Shown piece by piece: positions 23,143-35,763 of a stretch of DNA of 64,000 bases. Source of the DNA: Tolypeutes matacus (taxonomy: Eukaryota > Chordata > Mammalia > Cingulata > Chlamyphoridae); assembly GCA_026826555.1 (NCBI GenBank), contig JAKSZT010038599.1, forward strand, positions 3,127,154 through 3,191,153. The letters run 5' to 3'. Numbering within the stretch: position 1 is the stretch's first letter; each line of letters opens with the position of its first letter. The position numbers were made by a program, and so were the translations under genes. The notes beneath the pieces were generated by a model, which was given only the letters and a program-made list of their open reading frames with translations, had not been told where the DNA came from and searched no databases.

Positions 23143-23608
23143 CTGCCTTCATTTCTTAGAGCTGCTGTAAGAAAGTATCAGAAAATCCCAAAATAAGTGG
23201 ATTATAACAACAGAAATGTATTGTCTCACCATTCTGGAGGCTACAAGTCCAAAATCAAGATATTTGCAATGATATTCTCCCTCTAAAGTGAAGAATATAT
23301 AGGGAAGAAACTGTTCCATACTTTTCTCCTGGTTTCTACTGGAAACTTGTCAGTCATCCATGCATTCTCTGCCTCAGACTTCACATGATGTTTCCCTCCC
23401 TGTTTGTCTCACTATGTCCAATTCTCCCCTTTCTATAAGGACACCAGCATTATTTAACTAAGGACCCACCCTATTCCAATATAAGAGTATTTTAACTTGT
23501 CTAAAGCTATCTGTAAGAGCCTATTTCCAAATAAGTTCACAAACTGAGGGGATGGGGATTAGGGCTTCAACGTATCTTTGGGGGGGAGGCACAATTAAAC
23601 TCATAACA
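23143..23608 (-). mobile_element. MLT1-like MaLR solo LTR
   Basis: Reverse-orientation MLT1 pattern on the plus strand: 'ttagagctgctgtaagaaag', 'aacaacagaaatgtattgtc', 'attctggaggctacaagtcc', 'ctataaggacaccagc', 'ggattagggcttcaacgtat', 'cacaattaaactcataaca'. An old placental insertion. Confidence 0.82.
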
Positions 23609-24884
23609 AGAGCTAAACACAAAAATACTCAAAATGACACAGAAATGTGAAAATAGGAGACCTCAAGTCCATGCACTATGTCATGCTCAGTAAGCCTAGA
23701 AAATTTCCTGTCACTCATTTAAAATCAACTGTGCCTTAATTTAGTAAAAATTATGTTTTGTTTTTTATTTCAAATTCAAAGTCTTTTGAAGAGTAGAGAC
23801 TAGAAATTAGCATTCTTAGTGTATTTGAAAAAGAGAGAAAATAGTACAAATTTATAAAAGCATAATCAAGGAATTTTTAAGCAGGCTGTTTGGGACCATT
23901 CAGTGTAAGGGACCTATATTGAAATATATATCTAATTTGCTACTGAAGAGTCTATTACCGTTTCAACCAGAGTGGTTAAACTAAATTGATGATTAAAATA
24001 GGTAATATTTTATCTGTAAAAAAATTCATTTCCAGAGAGTCTTTCATTAATTAGTACTGCACATTCTTCCTAAAGCAATGCCAATACTCTTCCATCAATA
24101 TATCATCAATTGGCACTATATTTGGTCAAATAAACATTCAGTTTCATTAGGGTATTTTTTCTCTACCATTTGTCCAACATGAAAGTCCTCATAATAGCTC
24201 ATCAAACTTTATTATTTTATCACTACCAAATCAAATTAAATAGCTCATTATAATAGCAATTACTAATAGTTTGTCTCTATTACTGTCTGTAAACAGCTCT
24301 AAGCACAAACAGAAGAAAAATAACCACCTACCATGCAAGTTTAGTAAATGGCAATGTGTTTCTTTTTTTCAGCTAGGAAAGCAATTATGTATTTATAAGT
24401 AATTTTTCTTATAGTAGGAGGCCACAATCTGATATTTGGGCATATATTTCATGCCCAATATGATGACCTAATGATATAATTGAAGTGAAATACATTTAAA
24501 ATGATGTACACTTCTTGTGAACCTGAACAGATAGAACCAATTCCTACAAATCTTTAATAGATCTGATTCAAAAGCTTCTATTACAGGAATGTTCTAATTT
24601 ACCTATGCTAGAAAAGATCTGGCCAAAGAACAGCAAATTTCATATTATACTTCTCTTATAACATAAATGAGGCTTCATAGTTTAAGAGGAAGATATTTCA
24701 CATATGGCTGCAGCTAACCAATTTAGTCTTGTGCATGACTGAAATCATAAATATTCTTCTAACTTATGGAACTGGTAATTATCTTTTTATTCTATAGAAG
24801 AAAAGATCATGGTAGGGTGCTCCAATGTTCTTAAAAATGGTAAGATTTAATAAGATTATCATCACCTGCTCTTTGATTTAAGAC
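23609..24884. other. intergenic, nothing recognised
   Basis: AT-rich, with no open frame over 60 codons and no repeat I can name. Confidence 0.4.
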
Positions 24885-25345
24885 TGTAGTGTTTTGGAGA
24901 AGTATGTACCCCAGAAAAACATGTTTTTAAACTTAATCCATTCCTGTATGTGTGAACCCAGAAAAATAGGATCTTTTGATGAGTTGACTTCAGTTAAGGT
25001 GTGGCTCGGGATGGGTCTTATTCCTATTACTGGAGTCCTTTAAAAGCAGAATGAAACTCAGACAAATAGAGAAACAGTCATGGGAAACAAGAAGCTGAAG
25101 TACAACAGAACCCAGAAGAGAAAGGAGGGACCAGGAGAGGCCACAATATACACTGCCATATGACAGAGGAGCCCAGGGGAAAGGATCACTGGTAGCCATC
25201 CTTAGAATGCCAGTCTTTGGGAAGAAAACATTGCCTTGATGACACCTTGATTTGGAATTTTTCCCAGTCTTAAAAATGTGTGCTCATTAATTCACATTAA
25301 GACAATCCATTGGTATTTTCTTGAGCAGCCCAGGAAACTAAAACA
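24885..25345 (+). mobile_element. solo LTR, MaLR-type LTR-B
   Basis: A 461-bp element from TGTAGTGTTTTGG to GGAAACTAAAACA, flanked by a perfect 5-bp TSD AAGAC (24880-24884, 25346-25350). It is collinear with the LTRs of the element at 10825-13577. Confidence 0.9.
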
Positions 25346-26454
25346 AAGACCAAGTAAAAGTTTAGAACACAGAAGGGTAAGAAAGAAACAGAGGGTAAAG
25401 AGAAATTAAATTTACTAAACATCAAATCAGTTGAGTCATTGTCAAAAGTCTTTTTACCTTTATTTCATACAACATTCATACTAAACATGTAAGGAAAATA
25501 TATTTACATGCACATTAGAGATGAAAAAAAAAATGGACACTCAAAAAGTTGAATAACATTTTTAAAATTACCTAGCTGTTAAGTGATAAAGCAGACTATG
25601 GCCTGAGACATGAGTTAAAAGACTCTATATTAAATGGTTAAATTTTTGTTAAGAATTATTCACTATGATCCACACATCTCTAATAAGGGGTACTTATCTT
25701 TTCGCTTGTTTCTCAATGTGCAATTATGCACAGAAAAATCTGCTTGAATATGCAGGTCTTCATACGTGTTCTAGGTGTATGCATTGACTTTTTGGCACTC
25801 TAACCAATTGCTATTTTATTTTTTACTAATATTTTCCTTTTTCCACAGATACAGAATTCAACAAAATGAATAGCTAAATAGAAATCTTCCTAAGCAAAAA
25901 ACCAATAATGACATTTCCTGCTTGCATAAGGCTTTTTAGTGTATTAAATGGCACTTGAGGAGGAGTTTATATTGGATTTTCTCTAAAAATAAATATTTTC
26001 CTTACAAGACTAAAGGCATAATGTCTCTAAAGTGTACCTGATTTGGATGCAATTATTTTATTTATTCTACCTAACCCTGATTTCTACCATCCTACACATG
26101 CATGCATATCTTTTCTTTGTATGCATCTGTGTGCATAGCATAATATCCACTTGTAAATTAAAAATTTTTATCATTCTTAATATCAAATTTTAGTGACCTA
26201 TTATTAATAAAAATGATCTTTTCCTCATGTAGCTTGCCATTATGTTTTATCTTTTATCCAAATGTTAGGCATTAATATGATAAACATTCAAATTCCTTTT
26301 TTATTATTGTAAAAATAATCATCACAAATGAATAATCTATAAAATTTGACTATGTATTTTTTCTGGAACTGGCAAACAAATGAGATGATGATGACATTCT
26401 ATTATAAATTAAGTGGTCATTAACAAGCCACATCTGGACAAGATTGTAGCCTTT
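25346..26454. other. intergenic, nothing recognised
   Basis: AT-rich spacer without gene or nameable repeat. Confidence 0.4.
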
Positions 26455-26727
26455 AAACAAGTAATTGAAGGGAGTAGATGTGGCTCAAGCAGTTGAGCTC
26501 TTGCTTCCCACCTGGGAGATTCCAGGTTGGGTCCCCAGTGCCTCCTAAAAGCAACAACAACAACAAAACAACAACAACAAGGAAACAAATGAAAAAAACA
26601 GTTTAGGGGAACCGATGTGGCTCAGTGGTTGAGTGCCAGCTTCCCAAACACAAGGTCTCAGGTTTAGTTCCTGGCCCCCGGTACCTCAAAAACAAAAAAA
26701 CAAAAAACAAAAAAAACAAGTAATTGA
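26455..26727 (+). mobile_element. dimeric DAS-type SINE with one shared TSD
   Basis: Two tRNA-derived heads lie in tandem: 'gtagatgtggctcaagcag' at about 26475 and 'ccgatgtggctcagtggttg' at about 26611, each followed by a B-box-like segment and an A-rich (CAA)n tail. The pair is enclosed by one 14-bp direct repeat, AAACAAGTAATTGA, at 26455-26468 and 26714-26727. No internal TSD separates the two units. They may have moved together as a dimer, or the second may have landed in the tail of the first. Confidence 0.88.
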
Positions 26728-27487
26728 TAACATCTTGTTCTTGATAACTTTGGCCATGATGATATCACCTATGTAAAACAGTCTAGCTTAAATAAACCAA
26801 ACTACTTTGATATAAGCTAACCAAATTTAATTAATTACACAACCAAGGAAGAACACAACTGAAACAATTCTAAAATGATGTCTTGCAAGGAATAGTTCAC
26901 AGACTGAATTGTTATGGATTGGGATCAAAAGTTCTTAGTATGGAATATCAGAAGCATGGAGACTATAGATTGATTGATCTCTTAATGAAATGATTGTAGC
27001 AAAATATTCAGTGAGTGAAATCTACTTTTCCTGGGAAAAATCTGTATACAATTAATGACTGTAAGTCACACAAAGCCCAAGAGTACAAAGATGATTAGAT
27101 CTGGCATAATTCTTCAAAGCCATGATACTAAATTGTGAACCAAGGCCAAATAAATGTTTCCCAGCATCAATTCTGCTCTACCTTGTGTAAATCAGATAGC
27201 CATCTACTTCAGTTTAAAGTTGTGTTTTTCTTCAGAATCAATGGAAGTTATCCGGGTACAACACAAAATGTTGGTGATGACAAAGATACACACTGGCTAA
27301 AAAATAGAAAGTGAAAGCTATATTTCTGTCCAATATAATATGACACAAAGTATAGATTTATCTCTTGAGCCTCAGGACATATGAGCACTTATAATTTCAG
27401 CTAGGTTATTGAGAACTTTCTGATCACCTTTTACATATTTGAATACTTCTATTTGTAAGAATCACCATGTCAATGAGTTTTAAAGAG
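26728..27487. other. intergenic, nothing recognised
   Basis: No gene or named repeat. Confidence 0.4.
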
Positions 27488-27901
27488 TGTGGTAGTTTGG
27501 AATGGTATGTACCCTAGAAAATCATGTTCATAACTAATCCATTCCTGAGGGTATAAACCCCACTGTAAGCAGTTAGGGCCTAGCCCAAGGCCTTATCTTC
27601 ATTTTACTGGAGTCCTTTATAAATGAGAGAGGGCAGGAGGTGGGGGGAGGGGCATGGAAGCAAGAAGCTGAAAGCAACAAAATTCAGAAGAGAAGGGATT
27701 GATAGACCAGCAGATGCTGCTATTTGCCTTGTTTTGTAACAGACAAGAACATGATCATCAACAACAAGTCTTTGATGATACCTTGATTTGGTCATTTTTC
27801 TCAGCCTTGAGACTGTAAGTCTGTAAGCTAATAAATTCTCACTGTTAAAAGTCAACCCATTTTTTTGTTATCTACTTTTGGCAGCCTAGCAAACTGAAGC
27901 A
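27488..27901 (+). mobile_element. solo LTR, MaLR-type LTR-B
   Basis: Starts TGTGGTAGTTTGGAATGG and ends GCAAACTGAAGCA, with flanking AAGAG / AAAAG (4 of 5). It contains 'tggagtcctttataaatgag', 'gatgataccttgatttgg' and 'aataaattctcac'. Shorter than the copy at 24885 because of small deletions. Confidence 0.85.
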
Positions 27902-29809
27902 AAAAGTTTAAAGAGTTAAGCATTGATTACTATGAGTAATTCTCCAGAGTAGGCCTGTGGTGATTTTTGACCATAATCTAACAATAGAAATTGAAGGTGG
28001 AAGAATAGAGGGATAATGATTGCCTTGAAAAATTCTAGTAATTACTATACAAGTTAGATATGTGTGTGGTAGACAAGTGAAGCCTTGATATCTACCTTAG
28101 ACACATTACTCTAATGGGGTGCAAACTGTGTTAAATGAAATTGTCACTTACTATGACTGGATTATTCCATTTACCTATTCAGTGAGAGGGCAAATTCCAT
28201 CAGTAAAGTTGGAGAATATCTACCAACAACAAAAAAATGGATAACTACAAAAATAATGGGCGCAATATGTGTTCCCAATAGTAATGTGTCTTTAGCCCCT
28301 GTGATTAGGACGGTAAGTATTTTTGCAGATACATTTTGCTGTTCCTTGTCCAGTTTTATCATTACTGAATGATGCCATTAATATTGTGGGAATATTTCAT
28401 TTATCAGAAGTGTCCAGTGGAAGGAAAATGATACTATGCAGTGTTTAAGGGAATGGATATTAGAGTTTTATCCAAAGAAAGCTGACAGTTGATGATAAAA
28501 GTAACAGTCAGCAGTATGTAAAACTGTAGCTATAATATGTGAAAATCCCTCAGTATACCCTATGGGAAAAATACAGAAAGGTATAACAATAGTAAAAAGA
28601 AGTCTTCTCAAGTTCAAGGAACAAGAACCAAATTATGAGCAATCTAATACCATAAATCAGTAAAGTGGAAAGAAATGGCTTTGAAATTTAGTGTTAGAGA
28701 AAGGAGTGCGTGATTATCTGTGGGTTTTGGTAAATGGATGCTGTTTCTCCAAAGATCTTGGATGGAAGCTCTTAAATTTGTCCTGTCATCAGCTTCACAC
28801 AAAGGTCTTTAGCAGTCTTTGGAAGGTTTTCTGATTGAAAAGTATTCTTTAAATAACCTCAGTTGGAGAACATCAGTTGGCATGATCTTCTAGTCAATCT
28901 AAAATAATTTTTCTCTTTATTTGAAGGCATGGATTTTAGGATCCATGTCTTAAAACTTTACTGCTGAACTAGTTGCTCATAGTATCTGATAAAATGCTTT
29001 CCCCTGGAATTTGATGGCTGTATTTAAAGTCTCTTCCAGAAGACCACAACTCCAAGTTTTATATCATTAAAAGTTTCTTGAAATAATGTTGAAAATTGGC
29101 TGTTCTTTTTTTTTATGTCAAGATAGGGTGCACTACATGATTGCCTTGGCCATGTCCATTTGCAATCAGGCACACTCTAGGAACAGAAGTAATATTCCTA
29201 AGTAGTATAATTGTTTCCTTAGTTTTCTGTTTATTGCTTTTGCCTACAAAGTGAAAGTCAACACTTTTTTTCTATGTAATCTGCTTGAATAGCCAAGATT
29301 TGTTTGGTGTTTTACCAGAATAATTTTTGATGCTGTATTTTGATTTTATTAGGTCTTTGATTATTTAAGAAAACAAACAGTGATTTCTCACTTATGAAAG
29401 AGCTAACTCTTTACAATCATGTGTTTTTTTGTAAATGTTTCATTGTCATTTTTATTAAACACATAAACTAGACATTGTTTCTCAGATACTCATGAACCTA
29501 GAGCAAGCAAATGTTCAAATTTCCCTTGGCACTCGTTGATTTTTGCTTCCAAAAATTGGATCTTAAACACTTAAAATAACATTAAATAAAACTTTGAGAA
29601 TATATATTTGCACCTAAAACTATCTTTAAGAATTTGTGGGGTATCTCTGGACAATTACAAAGATTTATTCTTTAACCTTAAAAATGAGAGGTGCTAGAAA
29701 AAAGTAGTGGTATTTGATATGGTACTACTGATGAATAGTAACAGATTACTGATTCTCTATATTTGATATTATTGGTATATATTGACAAAAGAAAACTTTT
29801 CATGCAATT
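27902..29809. other. intergenic, unclassified
   Basis: About 1.9 kb with no recognised gene. A minus-strand frame at 28171-28362 (63 codons) has a hydrophobic centre but no domain signature. Parts may be very old repeat. Confidence 0.35.
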
Positions 29810-30225
29810 TAGGATCTTACAGCTTTATTGAGTGATTCTTGAATCAGGCAACATCCCATTAAGAAAGTAGAAGGGATTTTGATCAAGGGGGTGGAAAGAG
29901 AAAGCTCACATAGGGTGAACAGAAGGAAGTCAGAAAATGTTCTGATTGGTTCCCGTTTTACATGGAGGGGGGTGTAAAAATTAGGGCTATTTACCATTTT
30001 ACATAGGGGGAGTCTTACAGAGTAGGGAACAGATATACATTGATTAGTATGGTGTGCTTTTCCATTATGATAAGCTATCTACTGGACCAAAACTTGTTTA
30101 TCAGCAACCGTGTAGGGTGTGTTCTGTTTACTTGGAAAAGCCCTGCAGGTCAATTAATTTTTTCTTCTGACAAGCCCTTTTCAGAAAAGGGTCTTCTCTG
30201 AGCAATGCCAGTCATTTTATTTTAC
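29810..30225. repeat. possible LTR fragment
   Basis: A GC-richer block with 'ctttattgagtgattcttga' near its left end and 'gacaagcccttttcagaaaa' near its right end, abutting an L1 tail. Composition and a reverse AATAAA (TTTATT) suggest an LTR in minus orientation. No TSD or second copy supports this. Confidence 0.3.
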
Positions 30226-30640
30226 TTAATACTTTTTTTTTTTTTAATTATGGGTAAAAATCAAAATTTTACCAATATTTGTAAAATGATATATAGATAT
30301 ATATGCATATATGTTCATTTGCTTACATAAATGTTACTTTTTTTTCATATATATTTTAAAAGATGCTTAGATTACATAAATGTTACACAAAAATTGCAGG
30401 GATTCCCATGTTTCCCACCTCCCACACCTCCCATAACCTCCCACATAAACATCTTTCATTAGTGTGGCACATCACCTGCAATGGATAGACACATCCTGGG
30501 GCTTTGGTACTAAGCATAGACCACAGTTCACATTATAGACCACACTCTCTCCCACATAGCCCTGCATGGCATTTGCTGATGTAAAATGGCCTATATCCTG
30601 TTTAGTATAGTCGTGTTTTATTATATATACATTATATCTC
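30226..30640 (-). mobile_element. L1 3' UTR
   Basis: Begins with a T run (reverse poly-A), then 'attgcagggattcccatgtt', 'ctttcattagtgtggcac' and 'cctgcatggcatttgctgat'. This is the reverse-orientation L1 3' UTR type also seen at 47.8-48.3 kb. Confidence 0.78.
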
Positions 30641-30743
30641 ATGAGGTCTTATTCCAATAGTTTTTCCTCTAAAATTTATGTTCACCTAATTAAAAAATTT
30701 GGTGTAACATTCACAACCTATTTTAAAATAGACTTAATTATTA

Positions 30744-30865
30744 TGCTGTGGCAGTTTGATATTATTTATAAATCCCCCCCCAAAAAGAGAAAGATTATGT
30801 TTGTAAATTGGTCCATGGATTGGGTTTTGTACCTGTATATGGTAGACCATTCCACTAGTGGGAGC
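30744..30865 (+). mobile_element. LTR-A 5' fragment
   Basis: Starts 'ctgtggcagtttgatattat' and continues 'aaaaagagaaagattatgtt', the 5' end of the family at 38453. It is truncated after about 110 bp, next to the 3' end of the class III provirus. Confidence 0.75.
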
Positions 30866-31110
30866 CACCTGTAACATTCTGAGTGACTTTACACATATGT
30901 ATCTCCCCAGCTAGTCTGTGGGGTCCCCCTTTTGTTCAATATATTTAGGTGTGATGCTACACAACTCTACATGTTCAGCAGGAAGCCAGCCCCATCCATT
31001 ATATAAGGCATAGCCAAACTATGGCCTGGTTGAGTTCATGTTTTGGTGCAACAAGCGTTCTATGTGGCGACGAACAGCTTTTTACTCTGGGGTCATTCAG
31101 TCAGCTGTCT

Positions 31111-31650
31111 TTAACTAGGTTTAATTGTCCCAGGTGGCAGGGGCGATGCTCCATGTGAGGCCTTTTGCTGAACTGGCCGGGAGCTCTGTACACACTCAAC
31201 GATGAGACTTGTTGTACACTTGAGCATAGGTATGGGCCCAAGAAAGTAAACTGTTGGCATGTATCTTAAGAGTGATAAGACAAATGATAGAGTGACTAAA
31301 ATGGGTAACTCATGTCCCTCCAAGAGGACACAGCCTAATTGTTCATTCCGCAACAACAATGTTCTGCCTTGTGGCTTACAGCTGGGCCGAGTATACCACA
31401 CATGGGGCCCGTCCACTGAGGGCTTTAGTGTCCTATCCTCAACCTGCATTATGGGCAGGAGAGTTATATAAATGTTCCTTTTAAATTGGCTTCTGCTGTT
31501 GATGGTGCCATTACTTCCACCTTCAAGGACCAAATATTGGTTATCCAAGGTGTGATTGACAATTTTCCTTGTAATCTTGTTCTCCAAGAAGTACTAAGAG
31601 TGAGCCACCTTACATGGGGTACCTTCAAGGTCCAAGGCCATACCATGGTT
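31111..31650 (-). pseudogene. provirus region downstream of integrase, unassigned
   Basis: A 158-codon minus-strand frame (31111-31587) and an overlapping 69-codon frame continue past the integrase C-terminus. One hydrophobic segment (PILVTLSFVLSLL) is present. I cannot identify dUTPase or env motifs, and no CX6CC motif is seen. It may be the integrase end plus an env or dUTPase remnant. Confidence 0.45.
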
Positions 31651-31874
31651 TTAGTTTCTCTGCCATGGAGCATGGTTACAGCAGGTAACAGAATATGTCC
31701 CTGCAGGATTTTTTGTTGTAATTTGCAACTGGATCAGAATCACTGCTCTATGCAGTAGGGCTTCTATGAGCATTACTTCACCCTGTTGGGGGTGCTTATT
31801 TAATTGTTGGACCACGGTCCACAGCCTCTCATGCCATTTGCACAGGGACGGTGGTCCAGCACACACTGCCCGTA

Positions 31875-32204
31875 ATTTATTTATTTATTTATTTTTTAAA
31901 CAATTTATTGAAGTATATCGTTCATACATGAACATACATAAACTATAAGTGTTCAGTAAACATTGTGAACTTACAAAACACACATGCATAACATCATACA
32001 GGGCTCCCACACATCACCCCCCAACAAACACCCTGCATTGTTGTGAAACATCTGTTAACAAATCATGAAAGAGCATCGTCAAAGTATTACTACTAACTAT
32101 AGTCCTTATCTTCCTCCCCTATACATTTTTTTTAAGGATTTATTTATTTATTTATTTATTTATTTTATTTATTTTTTTAATTAATTAATTTATTTATTTT
32201 TATA
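31875..32204 (-). mobile_element. L1 3' UTR fragment inside provirus
   Basis: T-rich and TTTA-repeat start, then 'caatttattgaagtatatcg' and 'gtaaacattgtgaacttac', a reverse L1 3' end. It is followed by a (TTTA)n run at 32138-32200. It interrupts the integrase frame. Confidence 0.6.
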
Positions 32205-32613
32205 CATTTTTACCTCCCCCCGGCTTTTTGCTGTTTCTGTGTCCATTCACTGGGCAACTCTCTGTGTCCATTTCCTGCCCTCTCTTATCATCCTTCTCCT
32301 CCTGCCTTCACTGGGATTCATTCCTCGGAACCTCTGATGTGGGAGAGAGGCATCCTACTGCCTGTGCCACCTTAGCTCCTGGTTTTTCAGTATGTCTCAT
32401 CTTGGCTCTCCCTTGTATCACTCTCCTGTTATGTCATCATCTTGCTGCGTGGCTCGTGGGGACTGGCAGCTCACGTGCGGGGCTTGGAAGTCCACACACA
32501 TTCTATACTTTTCTTTTTTATTTTTACCAGGAGGTCACAGGGATCGAACCCAGGTCCCTCCATAAGGGAGATGGATGCCCAACCACCTGAGCCACATCTG
32601 TCCCCCTGCTATA
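32205..32613 (-). mobile_element. long DAS-type SINE inside provirus
   Basis: The tRNA-like head is at the right end: on the minus strand it reads 'acagatgtggctcaggtgg' (A box) and 'gggttcgatccctg' (B box). A body of about 330 bp with 'tgtttctgtgtccattcac' extends leftward to a T-rich boundary. It is longer than the SINEs at 5.3 and 26.5 kb, so it represents a different DAS subfamily. Inserted in the integrase region. Confidence 0.75.
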
Positions 32614-33580
32614 TCTCTTAAGGTTGACCAAAGATACCCAAAGTTACAGTCTTTTCCCATACAGGATGGTCGTATAATAAAATCAGGCTTTGTTTACCAC
32701 CAGCATTCTAAAAACCAGACCTAGGGAAAAAACTAGGTCTGGGGACACATGCATGGTTTCTAATATAGCAAATGTTTAACCTACCCTGATTATCACAAAA
32801 TCAGGACAGCGAGAATATTCACATCATAATTTAGTTTTTAATAATCCATTGTATGTTTCAATCATACCTGCTGCTAAGGGATTATAGGGGACATGAAAGG
32901 TTCATTGAATCCCCTATTGATGGGCCCATAGTTTTACATGTTGCCTGCGAAAGTGGGTACCCCGATCACTTTTAATTACCATGACATGGCCTTACAGAGC
33001 ACACAATTGCTGCAAAGCACAAATCGTGCTGATCTACATTGCTTGGGCAGCAGGGTAGACAAATAACAAACTGGTGGCAGTATCCACAGCTGTGAATATA
33101 TATCGACACTGCTCGCTTAAGGGCAGTGGCCCCGACATAATCCACTTGCCACCGAGTCAAGAGAACTCAGCCATGCGTAATCTGTTCCATGGTATGGGGC
33201 AAAGGCCGTTCACACATGAGAGAGCATTGTGGGCATCTTCTACACGCTTTTCATAGGCCCTTCATTCTTACCTTTAAGCCCCATAAATGGGTGGCTTTTG
33301 ACTTAGTGGGGACTCTTCTATGCATCAGTTTACAATGCAACCATGTGGCGATGTCCTGCACAGTTTTTACCTTCAGGGCTAATTTCGTTAGCTGATCTGC
33401 TTTTATTTTTAGGACAGGCCAGTGGGCAGTGAGCATCCAAGTGGTATATTACAACCTCTTTTGAAAGCCCCCACTCCCAGAGATCTTCCCACATGGGCTT
33501 TCCCATATAGATCTATGGGCTACGAGCCAATCCATTTGTTTTTACTCTGGTAACTATACTGTAAGGCCTTTAAAAACAGT

Positions 33581-34316
33581 TTAACTATCAGTATAAAGAG
33601 TTAAAGGGCTCTCTTCTTTTCCTATAACAAGCCACACAGTCTGCAGTTTGGCCCATTGACTACTATGACTAAAGCCCATTTCATACCATATGGTGTCAGT
33701 TTTAGGTTGGACAGCTACAGCCATCCACTGAGCAGACTGGCCTTGACTGGCCCTATCTGTATACCATGCAGACTCTGGGACTGTTTCTAGCTTCAAAGGG
33801 AGTCTGGGCATCCTGGATGGGCGTTACTTCTGCCTGGGACTCAAAGTCCCTGCATATGTTAGGGGTCCCAATACCTGTTGTAGTTTTTTTACTCAGAGGA
33901 CTGGAAGCAAAAATGTTTTGCTGCTTTAAATATGCACTGTATTTAGCAAGGGTTGCTGTTTGAGCCACTTCACTAAGAGGCCGGGCTATTTAGTTTTGTA
34001 CCTAGCCTTTGATGGGGTAGGTGGTAAATATTTTCACCAGGGCCTCTCGAGTTATAGTTTCAGTATTCTGAGCTGTGGCACATACAGTGGCTAATTGCTT
34101 TTCTGTCAAACTATAACGTTTTTCTGTTTGTTTCCACAGTTGGCTCCAAAATTCAATTGGCTGACAGAGTGGTTCTGTATGTTGCCATAGACTCCAACCA
34201 TACCCTTCTTCTGAGATATGTACATTTCATTCAAATGGTCGACCAAGGTCCGTCACCAGGAGAGCCTGGGCCTGTTTAATGGCCCACTTGGCTGTCTTGG
34301 CTTCATCAGTCCAGTC
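33581..34316 (-). pseudogene. broken RNase H of class III provirus
   Basis: The minus frame at 33581-33811 reads WYTDRASQGQ (first aspartate), later AKLQTVWLVIG (expected acidic residue replaced by Gln) and ends TLYTDS (third aspartate). The upstream frame at 33753-33968 encodes part of the connection. Frames overlap with a shift near 33.8 kb. Confidence 0.7.
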
Positions 34317-35763
34317 TCAGGTGGTCCCCTTTCTGGTTAACTTATACAGTGGCTTTAAGATCTGGGCCAACTGTGGCACAAAGACTTTCCAATACCCTAA
34401 GAGAACAAAGAAAACCTTTAGGTGTTGCACTGTAGTGGGGTGGGGATAGGCTTGTGTTTTATCAATAATGGCTTCTGGGGTTACTTTCGTCTTACCCAGC
34501 CACACAATACCCAAAAATTTGACAGATAAGCCAGGCCCTTGCAACTTGTCCTGATTTATTGCCCATCCTTGCTCCTGAAGATGAGTGATCAATGTGAGCA
34601 CTGCCACTTCCAAATCTGCAGGAGAATCAGAAGTTAACATAATATCATTAATATAATGAAACAATTGCATTGTTCCCAAGTGCTTCCATTGCTCGAAGTC
34701 TTTAGCTACTGTATTAGTCAGCCAAAGGGGTGCTGATGCAAAATACCAGAAATCTGTTGGTCTTTATAAAGGGTATTTATTTGGGGTAGAAGTCCACAGT
34801 TACCGGGCCATAAAACATAAGTTTCTTTCCTCACCAAAGTCTGTTGCTAAGTGTTGGAGCAAGACAGCTGCCGACATTTGCCAGAGTTCAGGCTTCCTGA
34901 GGTCCTCTCTTCCCAGGGCTGCATTTCTCTCTGGGCTTAGCCCCTCTGTTTCCTCCACAAGGTCAGCCATAGACTATGAGGCTCTCTAGGCTTTGTTTCT
35001 CTCCACAAGGCCAGCTGTGAACTCTCAGGTAAATGGCTCGTCTCCATCCCAGGGCCTTCTCTCTTTCCTCACCAGAACTCTAATATCAAAAACTACTTCC
35101 TCTGTCCTTTACCTCACCTTTTATAATTGATTCCCCCACCTACCAACGTGTGGGGCTCAGTGCCCTACTGACGTGGCCCAGTCAACACACTAATCATAAC
35201 TTAATCATGCCCAGATTAACAGACCAGTTTACAAGCATGATCCAATGTCCATTTTTGGAATTCACAATTACATCAAATTGCCAAACTGCTACAGCTACTA
35301 AATCATGACAGATGGTGGGGCTATGCACATATCCCATTGGCAACATGGTAAAAGTCCATTGATGTCCTTCCCATGTGAAAGCAAACTGATCCTGTGCAGT
35401 GCCGGTGATAGTGAAGTAAATGAACGCGTTTGCCAGGACCAAAGCAAAATTATATGTCCCCAAGGTAAGAGTCAACATGTCCATAAGATCCCAAATAGAG
35501 GGCACAGCTGCATGGAGGGGAGAAGTCACTTTGTTCAACTCTCAATAATCAACAGTCATATGCCAAGTCCTCTCTGGCTTGCACACAGGCCATACTGGAG
35601 CATTAAAGGGGCTACATACCTCTGGGAGGATATGAACTTTAGCCAATTCCTTAATGATAACAGTAATTTCATCGTGACCGCCTGGTAATTTATACTGCTT
35701 TATCGTAACAGTCCTGCGAGACTTCGGCAAGGTCACGGGCAGATGATGAGTGTGTCCCCACAT
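34317..35763 (-). pseudogene. broken reverse transcriptase of class III provirus
   Basis: Three pieces. First, 35542-35763: LPGGHDEITVIIKEL, SPFNAPVWPVCKP and a terminal MTVDY, the RT N-terminus. Second, 35299-35538: TWEGHQWTFTMLPMGY and SPTICHDLV. Third, 34317-34679: FHYINDIMLTSD, LQGPGLSVKFLGIVWLG and a long helical end. The YXDD motif reads YIND, so the first catalytic aspartate is lost. Pieces two and three are split by the LTR-A insertion at 34710-35293. Confidence 0.8.
34710..35293 (-). mobile_element. solo LTR-A inserted in RT
   Basis: A 584-bp element, on the plus strand from TGTATTAGTCAGCC to AAACTGCTACA, flanked by a perfect 5-bp TSD GCTAC at 34705-34709 and 35294-35298. It shares 'gatgcaaaataccagaaatc' and neighbouring blocks with the other LTR-A copies. 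It splits the RT between SPTICHDLV and the YIND block and so postdates the provirus. Confidence 0.93.

Larger units (their letters stand above)
31651..33300 (-). pseudogene. broken integrase of class III provirus
   Basis: The minus frame at 32972-33160 starts TRWQVDYVGATALKRA, the catalytic-core segment with the first aspartate. The C-terminal part at 31651-31866 reads LWTVVQQLNKHPQQGE and then EALLHRAV. Between them an L1/SINE block of about 0.73 kb (31875-32613) is inserted. Frameshifts divide the rest. It would have joined viral DNA to the genome; it is not functional here. Confidence 0.7.

Noticed and set aside
31111..31587. Possible dUTPase or env of the class III provirus
   Set aside because: No dUTPase motifs and no CX6CC motif could be found; left unassigned.
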